A program made the position numbers and the translations under genes. This document shows, piece by piece, positions 24,862 through 34,854 of a stretch of 64,000 nucleotides of DNA. Position 1 is the stretch's first letter. The number at the start of each line of letters is the position of its first letter. The DNA is from an uncultured Paracoccaceae bacterium (lineage in GTDB: Bacteria > Pseudomonadota > Alphaproteobacteria > Rhodobacterales > Rhodobacteraceae), in assembly GCA_947493745.1 (NCBI GenBank), contig CANLSM010000002.1:372001-436000 (forward strand), written 5' to 3'. The notes under the pieces are model-generated. The model ran no database searches. It saw nothing but the letters and a program-made list of their open reading frames with translations, and had not been told where the DNA came from.

Positions 24862-25806
24862 ATGGATGAGACGCTTGGGGTCGTGGAGCCCCTCCCGAGA
24901 CGCGAGACGGCTGCGGTCGATCCACGGGACAGGATATCCGTGCGCGACTATATTCGCGACGTGGAAATCGGCGCCTTCAAGGCGGAACGCGGGGTCACGC
25001 AACGCGTCCGTTTCAACGTTGTGCTGGAGGTTCGGGCGCATACTGCGGCAAGCAACGATGATGTCGACAAGGTGTTGTCCTACGACACGATTGTTGAGGC
25101 GATTGATGCCCAACTCAGCACCGAGCGCATCAATCTTCTGGAAACCCTAGCGGAGAGGATCGCCGAGCGCTGCCTTGAGGATGCCCGCGCGGTGCGGGTT
25201 GTGGTCCGGATCGAGAAGCTGGACCGGATCCCCGGCGCGCTCGGGGTCGAGATTTCACGAACCCGCCGGGCCGTGCCGGTGCCACAGATCGGTCCTGTCT
25301 TGCAGGCCGATACGCCCGAGCATCCCCGCCCGATTGTTTTTTTCCTCAGCAATGTGGTTGCCGAAGGGGATGACCTGACCGAACTGGTTGCAAGACTTGC
25401 CGGGGCCGATGTGCCTTCGGTCATCTGTCTCGGGACAGTTGAGGGCTTTGAGAACCATCTGGACGGGTGGCCCGGCCGCCGGATCGGCCTCCTGTCCATC
25501 GAACAGAATGCATGGGCGCTTGCCTCCCGCGATCCGCGCTGTGTCGTCGTCGAAAGCCGGACCGAGCTTGACTGGGCCATGAAGCACCAGCAACTCTCGG
25601 TCTGGGCGCCATCGAAAATCGTCCTTGATGCCGTGGAGAAACCGGATGTCGATCTGGCCCATCCCGAGCGCCTTGCCCTTTGGCTGGCCGAAACGCTCGA
25701 TGCGGCGCGTTTCGTGTTGATCGGCTCTGATCCGGAGCTTTGGCAAGGCACCGTAGAGGTTGTTCATTTCGACCCGAAGCAGGGCTACGACGCCCTAGAA
25801 ATCTGA
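24862..25806 (+). CDS. folB: dihydroneopterin aldolase FolB with C-terminal extension
   Basis: A 314-residue protein. Residues about 26-135 are a FolB domain ('ISVRDYIRDVEIGAFKAERG', 'VLSYDTIVEAIDAQL', 'NLLETLAERIAERCLED'), which cleaves dihydroneopterin to hydroxymethyl-dihydropterin in folate synthesis. About 180 further residues ('RPIVFFLSNVVAEGDDLTEL', 'GWPGRRIGLLSIEQ', 'SVWAPSKIVLDAVE') form a second alpha/beta domain I do not recognise; plain FolB is about 120 residues. Similar long forms occur in Rhodobacteraceae. folP lies three genes downstream in the same direction. The start ATG 24862 is less certain than the frame. Confidence 0.87.
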   Translation: MDETLGVVEPLPRRETAAVDPRDRISVRDYIRDVEIGAFKAERGVTQRVRFNVVLEVRAHTAASNDDVDKVLSYDTIVEAIDAQLSTERINLLETLAERIAERCLEDARAVRVVVRIEKLDRIPGALGVEISRTRRAVPVPQIGPVLQADTPEHPRPIVFFLSNVVAEGDDLTELVARLAGADVPSVICLGTVEGFENHLDGWPGRRIGLLSIEQNAWALASRDPRCVVVESRTELDWAMKHQQLSVWAPSKIVLDAVEKPDVDLAHPERLALWLAETLDAARFVLIGSDPELWQGTVEVVHFDPKQGYDALEI

Positions 25807-25818
25807 ACGGAGACATTG

Positions 25819-26367
25819 ATGGAAGCGCGACCTCCCGCTGGCGAATTCGGCTCAACCGCGCCGGAGTTCTCTCTGCCCGATACCAAGGGAAAACTCTGGG
25901 GCGTCGGAGATCTCAGGGGGCCGCGCGGGCTTCTGGTGGTTTTCATCTGCAATCACTGCCCTTACGTGATCTCCATAGGCGAGCGGCTTGCGCGTGATGC
26001 GCGCATGTTGCAGGACACCGGGTTCGGTGTGGCGGCGATCTGCTCCAATGATGCCGAGACCTATCCGCAGGACAGCTTTGAAAACATGGGGCCGTTTGCC
26101 GAGAAGTACGGTTTCTCGTTTCCTTACCTGCATGACGCGGATCAGAGCATTGCAAAGGCATTCGGAGCCGTCTGCACACCTGATTTCTTCGGCTTCAACG
26201 CATTTCTTGAACTGCAATATCGCGGGCGTCTCGACGGCTCGGGCATGTCCGGTCAGGACACCCCCAGCGAGTTGGTGCCAGCGATGGAGTTGATCGCAAA
26301 AACGGGGCAGGGTCCGAAAGATCAGGTCCCGTCCATTGGCTGTTCCATCAAATGGAAAGCCGCCTGA
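25819..26367 (+). CDS. thioredoxin-like / AhpC-TSA family protein
   Basis: A 182-residue redoxin-fold protein. 'GSTAPEFSLPDTKGKLWGV' opens the domain and 'FICNHCPYVISIGERLA' carries a CxxC pair at about 44-47. 'AICSNDAETYPQDSFENMG' and 'PYLHDADQSIAKAFGAVCTP' follow the peroxiredoxin/thioredoxin pattern. This CNHCPY type is a common bacterial redoxin family of unknown target. It lies 12 bases after folB and 21 before the HAD gene, hence in the same operon. ATG 25819 has ACGGAGA six bases upstream. Confidence 0.85.
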   Translation: MEARPPAGEFGSTAPEFSLPDTKGKLWGVGDLRGPRGLLVVFICNHCPYVISIGERLARDARMLQDTGFGVAAICSNDAETYPQDSFENMGPFAEKYGFSFPYLHDADQSIAKAFGAVCTPDFFGFNAFLELQYRGRLDGSGMSGQDTPSELVPAMELIAKTGQGPKDQVPSIGCSIKWKAA

Positions 26368-26388
26368 ACGTCAAAGGACAGGGCGAAT

Positions 26389-27042
26389 ATGGCAAATCTG
26401 CTTTTCGATCTTGACGGAACACTCGTGGACAGTGTGCCGTCGATGTGTGCGGCTGCCAACACGATGCTTGCGCGGATCGGGCGAGACCCGGTTCCTGCCG
26501 AGACCTACAAGAATTTCGTGGGTCATGGCATGGCACGCCAGATCAAGGGTGTTCTGCATCACACGGGCGGCGTTCCTGAAAGCGGATTTGATGATCTGTT
26601 GGAGCAGTTTCTGATGGTCTACTTTGACGATCCGCTCACCGGAACGAACACTTATCCCAACGTCCCGAACACGCTTGCCCGTCTGGTCAACGACGGGCAT
26701 CGACTGGCTGTGATCACTCAGAAACCCGCTGAACCTGCGCGCAGGATTCTGGATTGGCTTGGGCTGGGCGACATGATCGGTGTGATTACCGGTGGCGATA
26801 CACTCCCGGTTCTGAAACCTGACCCGAAGATGATCACAGCCACGCTCGCAAGGATGCCGCCCGGACCTGCGATGATGATCGGCGACAGCGATGTCGATGA
26901 AAAAACGGCTCTGGCCGCAGGGATTTCCTTTCTGTTTCACAGCGCCGGATATGGCGTGCTTGATCGCCATTCCGGTGCGGCGACCTTCGCGGACTGGCGA
27001 GCTGTTCCTGATCTGGTCGCACAGGTTCTCGCGGCGGCATGA
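26389..27042 (+). CDS. HAD-superfamily phosphatase (Gph-like)
   Basis: A 217-residue HAD hydrolase with all motifs: I 'LLFDLDGTLVDSV' (nucleophile Asp), II 'VITQKPAEPARRI' (Thr), III 'LKPDPKMI' (Lys), IV 'MMIGDSDVDEKTALAAG' (Asp pair). It resembles phosphoglycolate phosphatase. Its stop overlaps the folP start (ATGA at 27039-27042), so it is translationally coupled to a folate gene and lies between folB and folP. A role in dephosphorylating a pterin phosphate is therefore possible, but phosphoglycolate removal is equally compatible with the sequence. Confidence 0.88.
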   Translation: MANLLFDLDGTLVDSVPSMCAAANTMLARIGRDPVPAETYKNFVGHGMARQIKGVLHHTGGVPESGFDDLLEQFLMVYFDDPLTGTNTYPNVPNTLARLVNDGHRLAVITQKPAEPARRILDWLGLGDMIGVITGGDTLPVLKPDPKMITATLARMPPGPAMMIGDSDVDEKTALAAGISFLFHSAGYGVLDRHSGAATFADWRAVPDLVAQVLAAA

Positions 27043-28052
27043 CAAAGCGCTACTATCGTCCCATTGCCCAGACTGATCCGGCTCTTGGCGGCTCGCCGCT
27101 CGCAGGCGGACCGGTTCGGTTTTCGCAAGTGGAAGTCCTGACGAGGGACGGCACGGAGGGTGTCGCGGAAATCGGTGATTGTCCCGCCCGGATGCGCGAT
27201 CGGTTGAGCCAGCCCCGCGCGCCCATCTGCGGGCTGGATTGGAGCAGGCCACGCCTGATGGGGGTGCTGAACGTCACGCCTGACAGCTTCTCGGATGGGG
27301 GGCGTTTTGACAGTCTGGGACCGGCGGTAGACAGGGCCATCGGCATGGCCTCCGAAGGGGCCGATATGATTGATATCGGGGGGGAAAGCACGAGGCCGGG
27401 AGCCGATTTCGTCAGTGCTGCGGAAGAGATTGACCGAACCGTTCCGGTTATCGAGGCCGTTCGCCATGCTCTGCCGCAGGTTCCGATCTCCATCGACACC
27501 CGCAAGCCCGAGGTCGCGCAGGCGGCCATTGTGGCCGGAGCCGATCTCTTCAACGATGTCAGTGCGTTGACCTTCTCACCGGGCAGTATCTCGTCGGCGG
27601 CCTCCCTGGGGGTGCCGGTTTGCCTGATGCACGCAAGCGGTGATCCCGCAACGATGCAGGACAATCCTTTCTATGACAATGTCGCGCTGGATATATTTGA
27701 TTTTCTTGAGAAACGCCTGATCGAGTGTGAGGCGTTCGGGATCCCGCGCTCGAGTATCATGGTCGATCCGGGGATCGGCTTTGGTAAGACGCTGGAGCAT
27801 AATCTGGAGGTGATCCGGGCGCTTTCGCTTTTTCACGGACTCGGCGCGGTCCTGTTGCTTGGGGTTTCGCGCAAACGCTTCATCGGAACAATCGGGCAGG
27901 TCGAGCAGGCCGACGCCCGTGCACCGGGGTCGATTGCCGTTGGCCTTGAGGGGCTGAGACAGGGCGTGCAGATGCTCAGGGTTCATGATATCGCTCAGAC
28001 AAAACAGGCGATCCGGCTTTGGCAGGCAGTGACGACAGAGGCGCGCAGATGA
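27039..28052 (+). CDS. folP: dihydropteroate synthase
   Basis: A 337-residue enzyme condensing hydroxymethyl-dihydropterin diphosphate with p-aminobenzoate. Signatures: '[17 protein letters not shown]' at about 70-86, '[14 protein letters not shown]', '[13 protein letters not shown]', '[14 protein letters not shown]', and '[11 protein letters not shown]' for sulfa/pterin binding. The first 65 residues are an extra N-terminal region, as in other Rhodobacteraceae. It overlaps both the HAD gene and glmM by 4 bases (ATGA). Confidence 0.95.
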   Translation: MTKRYYRPIAQTDPALGGSPLAGGPVRFSQVEVLTRDGTEGVAEIGDCPARMRDRLSQPRAPICGLDWSRPRLMGVLNVTPDSFSDGGRFDSLGPAVDRAIGMASEGADMIDIGGESTRPGADFVSAAEEIDRTVPVIEAVRHALPQVPISIDTRKPEVAQAAIVAGADLFNDVSALTFSPGSISSAASLGVPVCLMHASGDPATMQDNPFYDNVALDIFDFLEKRLIECEAFGIPRSSIMVDPGIGFGKTLEHNLEVIRALSLFHGLGAVLLLGVSRKRFIGTIGQVEQADARAPGSIAVGLEGLRQGVQMLRVHDIAQTKQAIRLWQAVTTEARR

Positions 28053-29389
28053 GTCGCAAATTTTTTGGAACCGATGGTGTTCGCGGGCGTGCGAACACGC
28101 ATCCGATGACGGCAGAGATGGCCTTGAAACTCGGGGCGGCGGCGGGGCGCTATTTCGCATCTGACGGGCGGAAGCATCGGGTCGTGATCGGGAAGGACAC
28201 ACGGCGTTCGGGCTACATGCTGGAGAATGCGATGACCGCCGGTCTGACCTCCGTCGGGGCGAACGTGTTTCTGCTCGGGCCCGTGCCGACGCCCGCCGTT
28301 GGAATGCTAACCCGGTCCATGCGCGCGGATCTGGGGGTGATGATTTCAGCGTCGCACAACCCCTATACCGACAATGGCATCAAGTTCTTCGGCCCGGACG
28401 GGTTCAAGCTTTCCGACACAGCCGAGATCGAGATCGAGGCGCTTCTCGAGAAGGAGCCCGATCTGGCCGCTTCGGAGGAGATCGGGCGTGCAACCCGGAT
28501 CGAGGGGGACCGCGCCCGCTATGTGGAGTTCGCCAAGACGACATTCCCGCGCGATCTCCGGCTTGACGGCCTCAAGATCGTGATCGATTGCGCGAATGGT
28601 GCGGCCTACAAGACCGCTCCCGAAGTGCTGTGGGAACTTGGTGCAGAGGTGATCCCGGTCGGTGTCAGTCCGAATGGCTACAACATCAACAAGGATTGTG
28701 GATCGACCCATACCGCTCTCGCTGCCGAAACTGTCGTGGCTCACGGGGCGGATCTGGGCATCACGCTTGATGGGGATGCGGACCGGATCATGATCCTTGA
28801 TGAGGCGGGAAAGGTTGCCGATGGCGACCAGCTCATGGCCCTGATCGCCGGTCTGTGGGCATCGGACGGGCGCCTCCGGGGAGATACGCTGGTGGCAACG
28901 GTGATGTCCAATCTCGGGCTTGAGCGCTATTTGGCAGACAAGGGTCTGCAATTACTTCGAACGGCGGTTGGTGATCGCTATGTGGTTGAGGCGATGCGCT
29001 CGGGCGGGTTCAATCTGGGTGGCGAACAATCGGGTCACATCGTGATGACCGACTACGTCACCACCGGCGATGGCCTGATTGCCGGGTTGCAGTTTCTGGC
29101 CGCGATGATCCGGTCGGGCAAGGTCGCCAGCGCGTTGTCCCGAACGTTCGAGCCTGTCCCGCAACTTCTCAGAAACGTCCGGTACAGGGCCGGTGCTGCG
29201 CCGCTAGATCAGGCGAGTGTTCAGAAGGTGATCGCGGATGGTGAGCGCAGGCTGGGCCAGTCCGGTCGTCTGCTGATCCGCAAATCCGGCACCGAGCCCC
29301 TGGTCAGGGTCATGGGAGAGAGCGAGGACGAGACGCTTCTGGAAGATGTGGTCGGGCAGATCAGCGATGAGGTCGGGCGCTTTTCCTGA
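28049..29389 (+). CDS. glmM: phosphoglucosamine mutase
   Basis: A 446-residue mutase interconverting glucosamine-6-phosphate and glucosamine-1-phosphate for UDP-GlcNAc and peptidoglycan. '[13 protein letters not shown]' opens it; the phosphoserine is Ser102 in '[18 protein letters not shown]'; the Mg loop is 'LDGDADRIM'; the sugar loop is 'GGEQSGHI'; the phosphate-binding loop is '[12 protein letters not shown]'. ATG 28049 overlaps the folP stop. The folP-glmM pair is a widespread bacterial arrangement. Confidence 0.97.
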   Translation: MSRKFFGTDGVRGRANTHPMTAEMALKLGAAAGRYFASDGRKHRVVIGKDTRRSGYMLENAMTAGLTSVGANVFLLGPVPTPAVGMLTRSMRADLGVMISASHNPYTDNGIKFFGPDGFKLSDTAEIEIEALLEKEPDLAASEEIGRATRIEGDRARYVEFAKTTFPRDLRLDGLKIVIDCANGAAYKTAPEVLWELGAEVIPVGVSPNGYNINKDCGSTHTALAAETVVAHGADLGITLDGDADRIMILDEAGKVADGDQLMALIAGLWASDGRLRGDTLVATVMSNLGLERYLADKGLQLLRTAVGDRYVVEAMRSGGFNLGGEQSGHIVMTDYVTTGDGLIAGLQFLAAMIRSGKVASALSRTFEPVPQLLRNVRYRAGAAPLDQASVQKVIADGERRLGQSGRLLIRKSGTEPLVRVMGESEDETLLEDVVGQISDEVGRFS

Positions 29390-29412
29390 ACGATGAAGTC
29401 CGCCCCGCCGAT

Positions 29413-31650
29413 CTAGGCTGCCGCTAACGTCGTGGTCGGCGTGATCTTGAAGAAACTGATCAACTGCTCCAGTTCCTGGGCGCCGCGCGCAAGCGTATGC
29501 GCGCTGGAGGCGGTTTGCTCGGCTATGGATGAGTTTTTCTGCGTGATCGCATCGATGGCACCAATTGCAGCGGCAATCTCCTGCACGCCCGAGGCTTGCT
29601 GTTCGCTGGCGGCCGCTATGTTTGCGATGGCGTCTTCGACAAGGCTGATCGAGGAGACGATCCCTTCCAGTGATGAGCCGGTCTCATTTACCAGTCTGAC
29701 GCCTTCGGTTACCTGCTGCTCGCTTGTCTCGATGAGACGGGTAATGTCATGTGCGGCCTCCGAAGACCTTTGGGCCAGGGCACGCACCTCGGATGCGACG
29801 ACCGCAAATCCCTTGCCCGCATCGCCTGCCCGAGCCGCCTCGACAGCGGCGTTAAGCGCAAGCAGGTTGGTCTGAAAGGCAATTCCCTCGATCACGGAGA
29901 TGATGTCCCCGATCCGCGAAGAGCTCTCCTCGATCTCGAACATTGCAGAGACCGCACCTTTGACCACACCACCTCCTACCTTTGCGCGATCCGATGCCTT
30001 GTCAGCCAGATTTCGTGCGCTGCTGGAACTTCTGGCATTGGATTTCACGGACGCGGACATTTCCTCCATCGTGGCGGCTGTCTCCTCCAGTGAGGAGGCC
30101 TGCTGCATCGCTCGACTTGAAAGCGACTCGGAGCTGGTGTTGATGATGTCCGAGTTGCTGCGGACCGAGTGGATTGTCTCCGCGATTTTTGTCAGCATGT
30201 TTGAAAGCTGAACAACGGTCCGATTGACGTTGGATTGAAGGTCGCCGAATGCACCTGAAAAATCGCCGTTCATCCGATCCGTCAGATCACCTTCCGCGAC
30301 CCGTGCCAGAACCCGCCTCGTCTCATCGAGGCCGGCGTTCACGACCGAGAGCAGCCGATTGACACCATCGGCCAGATCATTCAGTTCCGCATCGGGAAAA
30401 CCACCTGGTACCCGGCCTGAGAAATCCCCTGCCACGGCGCCATCCACAACGGTGCTGAACGCTGCCTGCAGGTCGGCCATCATTGCGCGGCGCTCCTCGA
30501 TTGCGCGTGCGTCATTTTCCTCCTTTTCCAGCGTCATCTGCCGAACCCGGAGGGCGTTTTCCCTGAACACGGTCAAGGCCTTGGCCATCCGCCCGAGCTC
30601 ATGCCTGTGGTGAGAGCCGGTGATCTCGATATCCAGATCATCCCTGGCCAGCGCCTCCATCTTGTTTGCCATCCCGGAGATGCTCCTTGAGATCGAGCGC
30701 GAGACGAGCAGGGACAAGATGACCCCGATAATGAGAGACATGATGGCAATCACCACGACATTCTGCTCTGTTTGAGATGCGGTGGCGGATCCCTCCGGGC
30801 CCAGAATATTCTGCTGCGCGGCAATTCCGTCCAGAAGCAACTCGTATTCCAGTTGCAGTTTGGGCCCAACAACATCAAGGACACCCTCAAGAAGTGCATT
30901 TCGGCGGTCTATGGTTGTTCTCAGTTCCTGGGTTTTGGCGAGATAGGTCTGCAAATCGCCAATTGTCTGTGTGGCGGTAGTACCAAGCTCCGGACTTTCC
31001 AGCTCTGCCTGCAGGGCTTCAAGCCCGCGTATTGAGGCGCCGAGGCTTTCGATCGCCTGATCAAAAGCCGCGATGGAATTCGTCAGAAGATACTGCTCCA
31101 TATGGATGCGGCCCGACATCATGTCCTGCAGTGCTGCAGCAACGCGATAGGAGACGTCCGTATCGCCATCGCCACGGGAAGTTTCCACAATTGATTTCAG
31201 CCGGACCTCTGCGCTTGGGCCGACCATCGCCAGATCGGCCACAAGTGCATCATATTGAGATTGCAGTCGGCTTGTTTCCTCGAAGGCTTCCAGATACTGC
31301 GCGTGCTCGGTCAGCATCTGATCGAATTGACGCATCACATCCGTATCATTGCCGAAAAGCTCTGCGATCCTTGGGCGCCCTGACAGGATTTCGGACAGGT
31401 TCTGCCTGACCTCCTCTGCCGAGTTTTCGGTCCCGTTGATGCGGTATTTCAGGGCGGCAAGGCGGGCCTCGAACAGGTCCTCGATAAACTCGTTCGCCAG
31501 AAGGGTCTGGCGCGCGGTTGTGCGATAATCGTCAAAGACCGACGACAGTTTCAGGGTCGCAATGAAGCTTAACGTGGCGAGCGATGCAAGAAGGGCAAGG
31601 ACGATCGCGAACCCCAGTGTGATCCTCTTGCCAACGCTCCAAGCCTGCAT
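29413..31650 (-). CDS. methyl-accepting chemotaxis protein
   Basis: A 745-residue transmembrane chemoreceptor. The first membrane helix ('[20 protein letters not shown]') is followed by a helical periplasmic sensor of about 270 residues, probably a four-helix or bimodular HBM-type domain. A second helix ('[20 protein letters not shown]') leads to HAMP segments and the signalling domain with hairpin tip '[20 protein letters not shown]'. The stretch '[20 protein letters not shown]' lies in a methylation-helix region. ATG 31650 is preceded by GGAG; a TTG at 31671 is the alternative. No che genes are near. Ligand unknown. Confidence 0.93.
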   Translation of the reverse strand: MQAWSVGKRITLGFAIVLALLASLATLSFIATLKLSSVFDDYRTTARQTLLANEFIEDLFEARLAALKYRINGTENSAEEVRQNLSEILSGRPRIAELFGNDTDVMRQFDQMLTEHAQYLEAFEETSRLQSQYDALVADLAMVGPSAEVRLKSIVETSRGDGDTDVSYRVAAALQDMMSGRIHMEQYLLTNSIAAFDQAIESLGASIRGLEALQAELESPELGTTATQTIGDLQTYLAKTQELRTTIDRRNALLEGVLDVVGPKLQLEYELLLDGIAAQQNILGPEGSATASQTEQNVVVIAIMSLIIGVILSLLVSRSISRSISGMANKMEALARDDLDIEITGSHHRHELGRMAKALTVFRENALRVRQMTLEKEENDARAIEERRAMMADLQAAFSTVVDGAVAGDFSGRVPGGFPDAELNDLADGVNRLLSVVNAGLDETRRVLARVAEGDLTDRMNGDFSGAFGDLQSNVNRTVVQLSNMLTKIAETIHSVRSNSDIINTSSESLSSRAMQQASSLEETAATMEEMSASVKSNARSSSSARNLADKASDRAKVGGGVVKGAVSAMFEIEESSSRIGDIISVIEGIAFQTNLLALNAAVEAARAGDAGKGFAVVASEVRALAQRSSEAAHDITRLIETSEQQVTEGVRLVNETGSSLEGIVSSISLVEDAIANIAAASEQQASGVQEIAAAIGAIDAITQKNSSIAEQTASSAHTLARGAQELEQLISFFKITPTTTLAAA

Positions 31651-31754
31651 TTTGTTCTCCGATTCAGCCAAGCTGCTGGCTCAGCCCTCGCATGTCGGAT
31701 TTAAAATGAGGCTAATTTCTCCCTGCCATTTTTAACCATATGGGCAGGTGATGT

Positions 31755-31793
31755 GAGACCGGCCCGACGGGCTCTCGCCGAGGGGCCGGTCTC
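31755..31793 (-). terminator. strong hairpin at the end of the fatty-acid operon
   Basis: GAGACCGGCCC (31755-31765) and GGGCCGGTCTC (31783-31793) form a perfect 11-bp stem with a 17-base loop, just past the fadJ stop at 31800. The T tract is better on the plus strand (ATTTTCT), but position argues for ending the minus-strand operon. Confidence 0.6.
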
Positions 31794-31799
31794 ATTTTC

Positions 31800-33998
31800 T
31801 CAGGCGGCCTTGCTCTCGCTTGAGAAACGGCCATAGAAGCTTTCGCCCTTGGCAGCCATTTCACGCAGCAGAGCCGGAGCCTCAAAGCGCTTGCCGTAGC
31901 GGTCGGACAGGTCATCGCAGATCTCAACCGCGCGGGCAGCGCCCAGAATGTCGAGCCAGGAGAACGGGCCACCCGACCAGGGCATGAAGCCCCAGCCAAG
32001 GATCGCCCCCACGTCGCCCTCGCGAATGTCCATCAGAACGCCGTCTTCCAGCGCCCGAACGGCCTCGAGCACCTGCGCCATGGCAAGACGATGCTGAACG
32101 GTTGTCAGGGTCGGATCAGCTTCGTCGCTGCCCCAATTCTCGCGCAGGCCGGGCCAGAGACCCTGCCGCTTGCCTTTCTCGTCATAGTCATAGAAGCCGG
32201 AGTTTGACTTGCGCCCCATACGGCCCTCGTCGAAGAGCTTGAAAAGCACCTCATCGGCGGCATCGTCATAGTCCGCGCCGAGCGCCTCTTTCGTTGCCTT
32301 GGCGATCTTCACACCCAGATCAATCGAGGTCTCGTCATTGAGCTGCAGCGGCCCCAGCGGCATGCCGAGTTGCTTGGCGGCGTTTTCGATCAGGGCGGGT
32401 TCCACACCCTCCTTCACCATCCGCAGGCCCTCATTGATGTAGGGAATGATGCAGCGGTTGGCGTAGAAGAAGCGGGCATCGTTGACCACGATCGGTGTCT
32501 TGCGGATCTGGCGCACGAAATCGAGCGCCTTCGCCACGGCCACATCACCGGTTTCGCGGCCCTTGATGATCTCGACCAGGTTCATCTTGTGCACCGGCGA
32601 GAAGAAATGGATGCCGATGTAGTTCTTGGTATTCCGGCTCGCCTTGGCCAGATCGGTGATCGGCAGGGTGGAGGTGTTGGTGGCGAAGATCGCGGATGGC
32701 TCCAACTGCGCCTCTGCCATTTCCGTGACCTTGGCCTTCAGGCCGGGATCCTCGAAAACCGCCTCGACGATCAGATCACAGCCCTTAAGACTTTCGTAAT
32801 CCGGGGTCGCCGTGACGGAGGCCAAGATCTTGTCTTTCTTCTCCTGCGTCACCTTCTTGCGCTTCATGCCTTCATCCAGAAGCCCGGTGATAAAGCCGAG
32901 ACCCTTGTCCGCGCTTTCCTGATCGCGGTCGATCAGAACGACCTCGATCCCCGCAAGTGCCGAGACATAGGCGATACCGGCACCCATCATGCCCGCACCG
33001 AGGATGCCCACCTTTCTGACGGTCTGATCGTCAACCGCGGGACGGACGGCACCTTTCTCAAGCGCGCCCTTGTTGATGAAGAGCGAGCGGATCATGGCGC
33101 TTGATGACGGGTTCATCAGAACCTTGGTGAACCAACGCGCCTCGATTTTCAGGGCCGTGTCGAAGGGAACAAGCGCCCCCTCATAGATCGCGCTCAGCAT
33201 GGCCTTGGCCGCCGGATAGACACCTTGCGTCTTGCCATGCACCATGGCGGCGGCCCCGACAAAGGTCATGAAGCCGGCGGGATGGTAGGGCGCGCCGCCG
33301 GGCATCTTGTAACCCTTGGCATCCCAGGGTTTTACGATATCGGCGTCGGTCGCGTTCAGTACCCACTCCTTGGCGCGCGCCTGTAAGGCGTCAGGTGCCA
33401 CGACTTCGTCGATCAGACCGGCACCCTTGGCCTTGGCCGGGTCGAGCATCCGCCCCTCAAGCAGGACAGGCGAGGCCGCCATGGCGCCGACCATGCGCAC
33501 AAAGCGCGTCGTGCCACCACCGCCGGGAAAGAGGCCGACGAGAATTTCCGGCAGGCCGATCTTGGCTTTCGGATTGTCCGCCATGATGCGGCGATGACAG
33601 GCGAGCGCCACCTCTGTTCCGATGCCCGCACAGGTGCCCGGAATGGCGCAAACCACGGGCTTGCCGCCCTTGTTGGTCTTGGCATCCATATTGTTGCGCT
33701 CAAGCTTGCGCAGTATGTGGTGGCCGGACATGGTGAAATCGAACAAGCCCTGCGCCGGGTTTTCGCCCGCTTCCTCGCGGATTGCCGCCAGCACATTGAG
33801 GTCCATGCCACCGGCAAAGTCTTTCTTGGCCGATGTCACGATGACACCCTTGACCGCATCATCTGCCATCGCCTTGTCGATGAGTGCGCTGAACTCGCCA
33901 AAGCCTTCGCGGGTCATCACGTTCATCGAGGTGTCGGGCTGATCCCAGGCAACCGTCGCGACGCCGTCTGCGTCCACGTCATACTTGAAATTGGTCAT
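31800..33998 (-). CDS. fadJ: 3-hydroxyacyl-CoA dehydrogenase / enoyl-CoA hydratase fusion (FadJ/FadB-like)
   Basis: A 732-residue bifunctional beta-oxidation enzyme. The N-terminal crotonase domain (about 1-190) has 'KKDFAGGMDLNVLAA', 'PGTCAGIGTEVALACHRRI' and 'GLPEILVGLFPGGGGTTRFV'. The NAD-binding domain starts at about 330 with 'VGILGAGMMGAGIAYVSA'. The dehydrogenase signature is 'YIGIHFFSPVHKMNLVEIIK', followed by 'GRMGRKSNSGFYDYDEKGKR'. It hydrates enoyl-CoA and oxidises L-3-hydroxyacyl-CoA; the thiolase is three genes upstream. The start overlaps the SnoaL-like stop (ATGA). Last gene of the operon. Confidence 0.94.
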   Translation of the reverse strand: MTNFKYDVDADGVATVAWDQPDTSMNVMTREGFGEFSALIDKAMADDAVKGVIVTSAKKDFAGGMDLNVLAAIREEAGENPAQGLFDFTMSGHHILRKLERNNMDAKTNKGGKPVVCAIPGTCAGIGTEVALACHRRIMADNPKAKIGLPEILVGLFPGGGGTTRFVRMVGAMAASPVLLEGRMLDPAKAKGAGLIDEVVAPDALQARAKEWVLNATDADIVKPWDAKGYKMPGGAPYHPAGFMTFVGAAAMVHGKTQGVYPAAKAMLSAIYEGALVPFDTALKIEARWFTKVLMNPSSSAMIRSLFINKGALEKGAVRPAVDDQTVRKVGILGAGMMGAGIAYVSALAGIEVVLIDRDQESADKGLGFITGLLDEGMKRKKVTQEKKDKILASVTATPDYESLKGCDLIVEAVFEDPGLKAKVTEMAEAQLEPSAIFATNTSTLPITDLAKASRNTKNYIGIHFFSPVHKMNLVEIIKGRETGDVAVAKALDFVRQIRKTPIVVNDARFFYANRCIIPYINEGLRMVKEGVEPALIENAAKQLGMPLGPLQLNDETSIDLGVKIAKATKEALGADYDDAADEVLFKLFDEGRMGRKSNSGFYDYDEKGKRQGLWPGLRENWGSDEADPTLTTVQHRLAMAQVLEAVRALEDGVLMDIREGDVGAILGWGFMPWSGGPFSWLDILGAARAVEICDDLSDRYGKRFEAPALLREMAAKGESFYGRFSSESKAA

Positions 33999-34462
33999 GC
34001 CATTTCTCCCATATCTGGAATTTTTCCTGTTGTCGCAAGGGTTTCGCGAACGAAGCCCTCACTATGTGCGATGTGAACCGCGACGCGCAGCTTGCCGTCG
34101 CGCCGCCGCAGTCCATAGGTTGTCTGCAGGGCGACCAGCCGCCTGCCGTCTGTGTTGATCAGATGCCATTCGATATCCGCCATGATCAGACCGCCCGGAT
34201 CGTGGCACTGGATGTCTCTGATATCGGGCAGAATGCATTTCAGATCATGGTCGATATATAGCTGGCGCACGTCGCGTGCCTCGCGGGTCAGGTCCTCGCG
34301 GCTCGACAGGATCTCTGTCCGGTCGGGTCGGATGATCACTGCCGGTTCGTCATAGAGATCGGAAACCTTCTGAATATCCCCATCCCGGAAGCGGTTGGAG
34401 AAGAACTGGAAGAAATCGAGGATTTCCGGTTTCAGAGATACGTGCCAGTTTTGGTCGGTCAT
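33995..34462 (-). CDS. SnoaL/NTF2-like protein
   Basis: A 155-residue protein with the cone-like NTF2/SnoaL pattern: 'LDFFQFFSNRFRDGDIQKVS', 'LYDEPAVIIRPDRTEILSSR', and 'LINTDGRRLVALQTTYGLRR'. No catalytic set is obvious; such proteins may be isomerases, hydratases or binding proteins. ATG 34462 (MTDQNW) has a strong AGGAGGGG site and overlaps the GFA stop; its own stop overlaps fadJ. The position suggests a helper role in acyl-CoA breakdown. Confidence 0.75.
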   Translation of the reverse strand: MTDQNWHVSLKPEILDFFQFFSNRFRDGDIQKVSDLYDEPAVIIRPDRTEILSSREDLTREARDVRQLYIDHDLKCILPDIRDIQCHDPGGLIMADIEWHLINTDGRRLVALQTTYGLRRRDGKLRVAVHIAHSEGFVRETLATTGKIPDMGEMA

Positions 34463-34854
34463 GCTGCCCCCTCCTGAGACGTGAGGTGATCCCATGGCTG
34501 GGCCTCATCGGCATAAAACACCCGCTCGGGCGTGATTTGTGACGGATCATCAAGTGTGCCGATGGTCACCATGACAAGTTCCGGCGCGCGGGCAGGGCGC
34601 CCGAAAAGGGTCGTGCCGCAGACCGGGCAGAAGACCTTTGTCACCGGATTGCCGGAGGCTGCCTCCCGCGTCCACTCGGTCACCTTGCCACTCTGTTCAA
34701 ACCCATCGGCGTCGCAGGCGAACTGCGCTGCGTGCCCGCTGCCCGACATATACTGACAGGCACGGCACTGGCAGCGGAAGGCGAACTTCGGCTCTCCCGT
34801 CACGCTATAGCGCGCGGCCCCGCAGGCGCAGCCACCTGTCAGTTTGCTCGTCAT
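34459..34854 (-). CDS. GFA family (CENP-V/Mss4-like fold) zinc protein
   Basis: A 131-residue protein of the glutathione-dependent formaldehyde-activating family. Zinc-binding cysteines: 'GGCACGAARY', 'CQCRACQYMSGSG', and 'VFCPVCGTTLFGR'. Proteins of this fold are often labelled formaldehyde-activating, but most have no proven activity. It is translationally coupled to the thiolase before it (TGATG) and the SnoaL-like gene after it. A second GFA protein lies in the same cluster at 39178-39633. Confidence 0.88.
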   Translation of the reverse strand: MTSKLTGGCACGAARYSVTGEPKFAFRCQCRACQYMSGSGHAAQFACDADGFEQSGKVTEWTREAASGNPVTKVFCPVCGTTLFGRPARAPELVMVTIGTLDDPSQITPERVFYADEAQPWDHLTSQEGAA

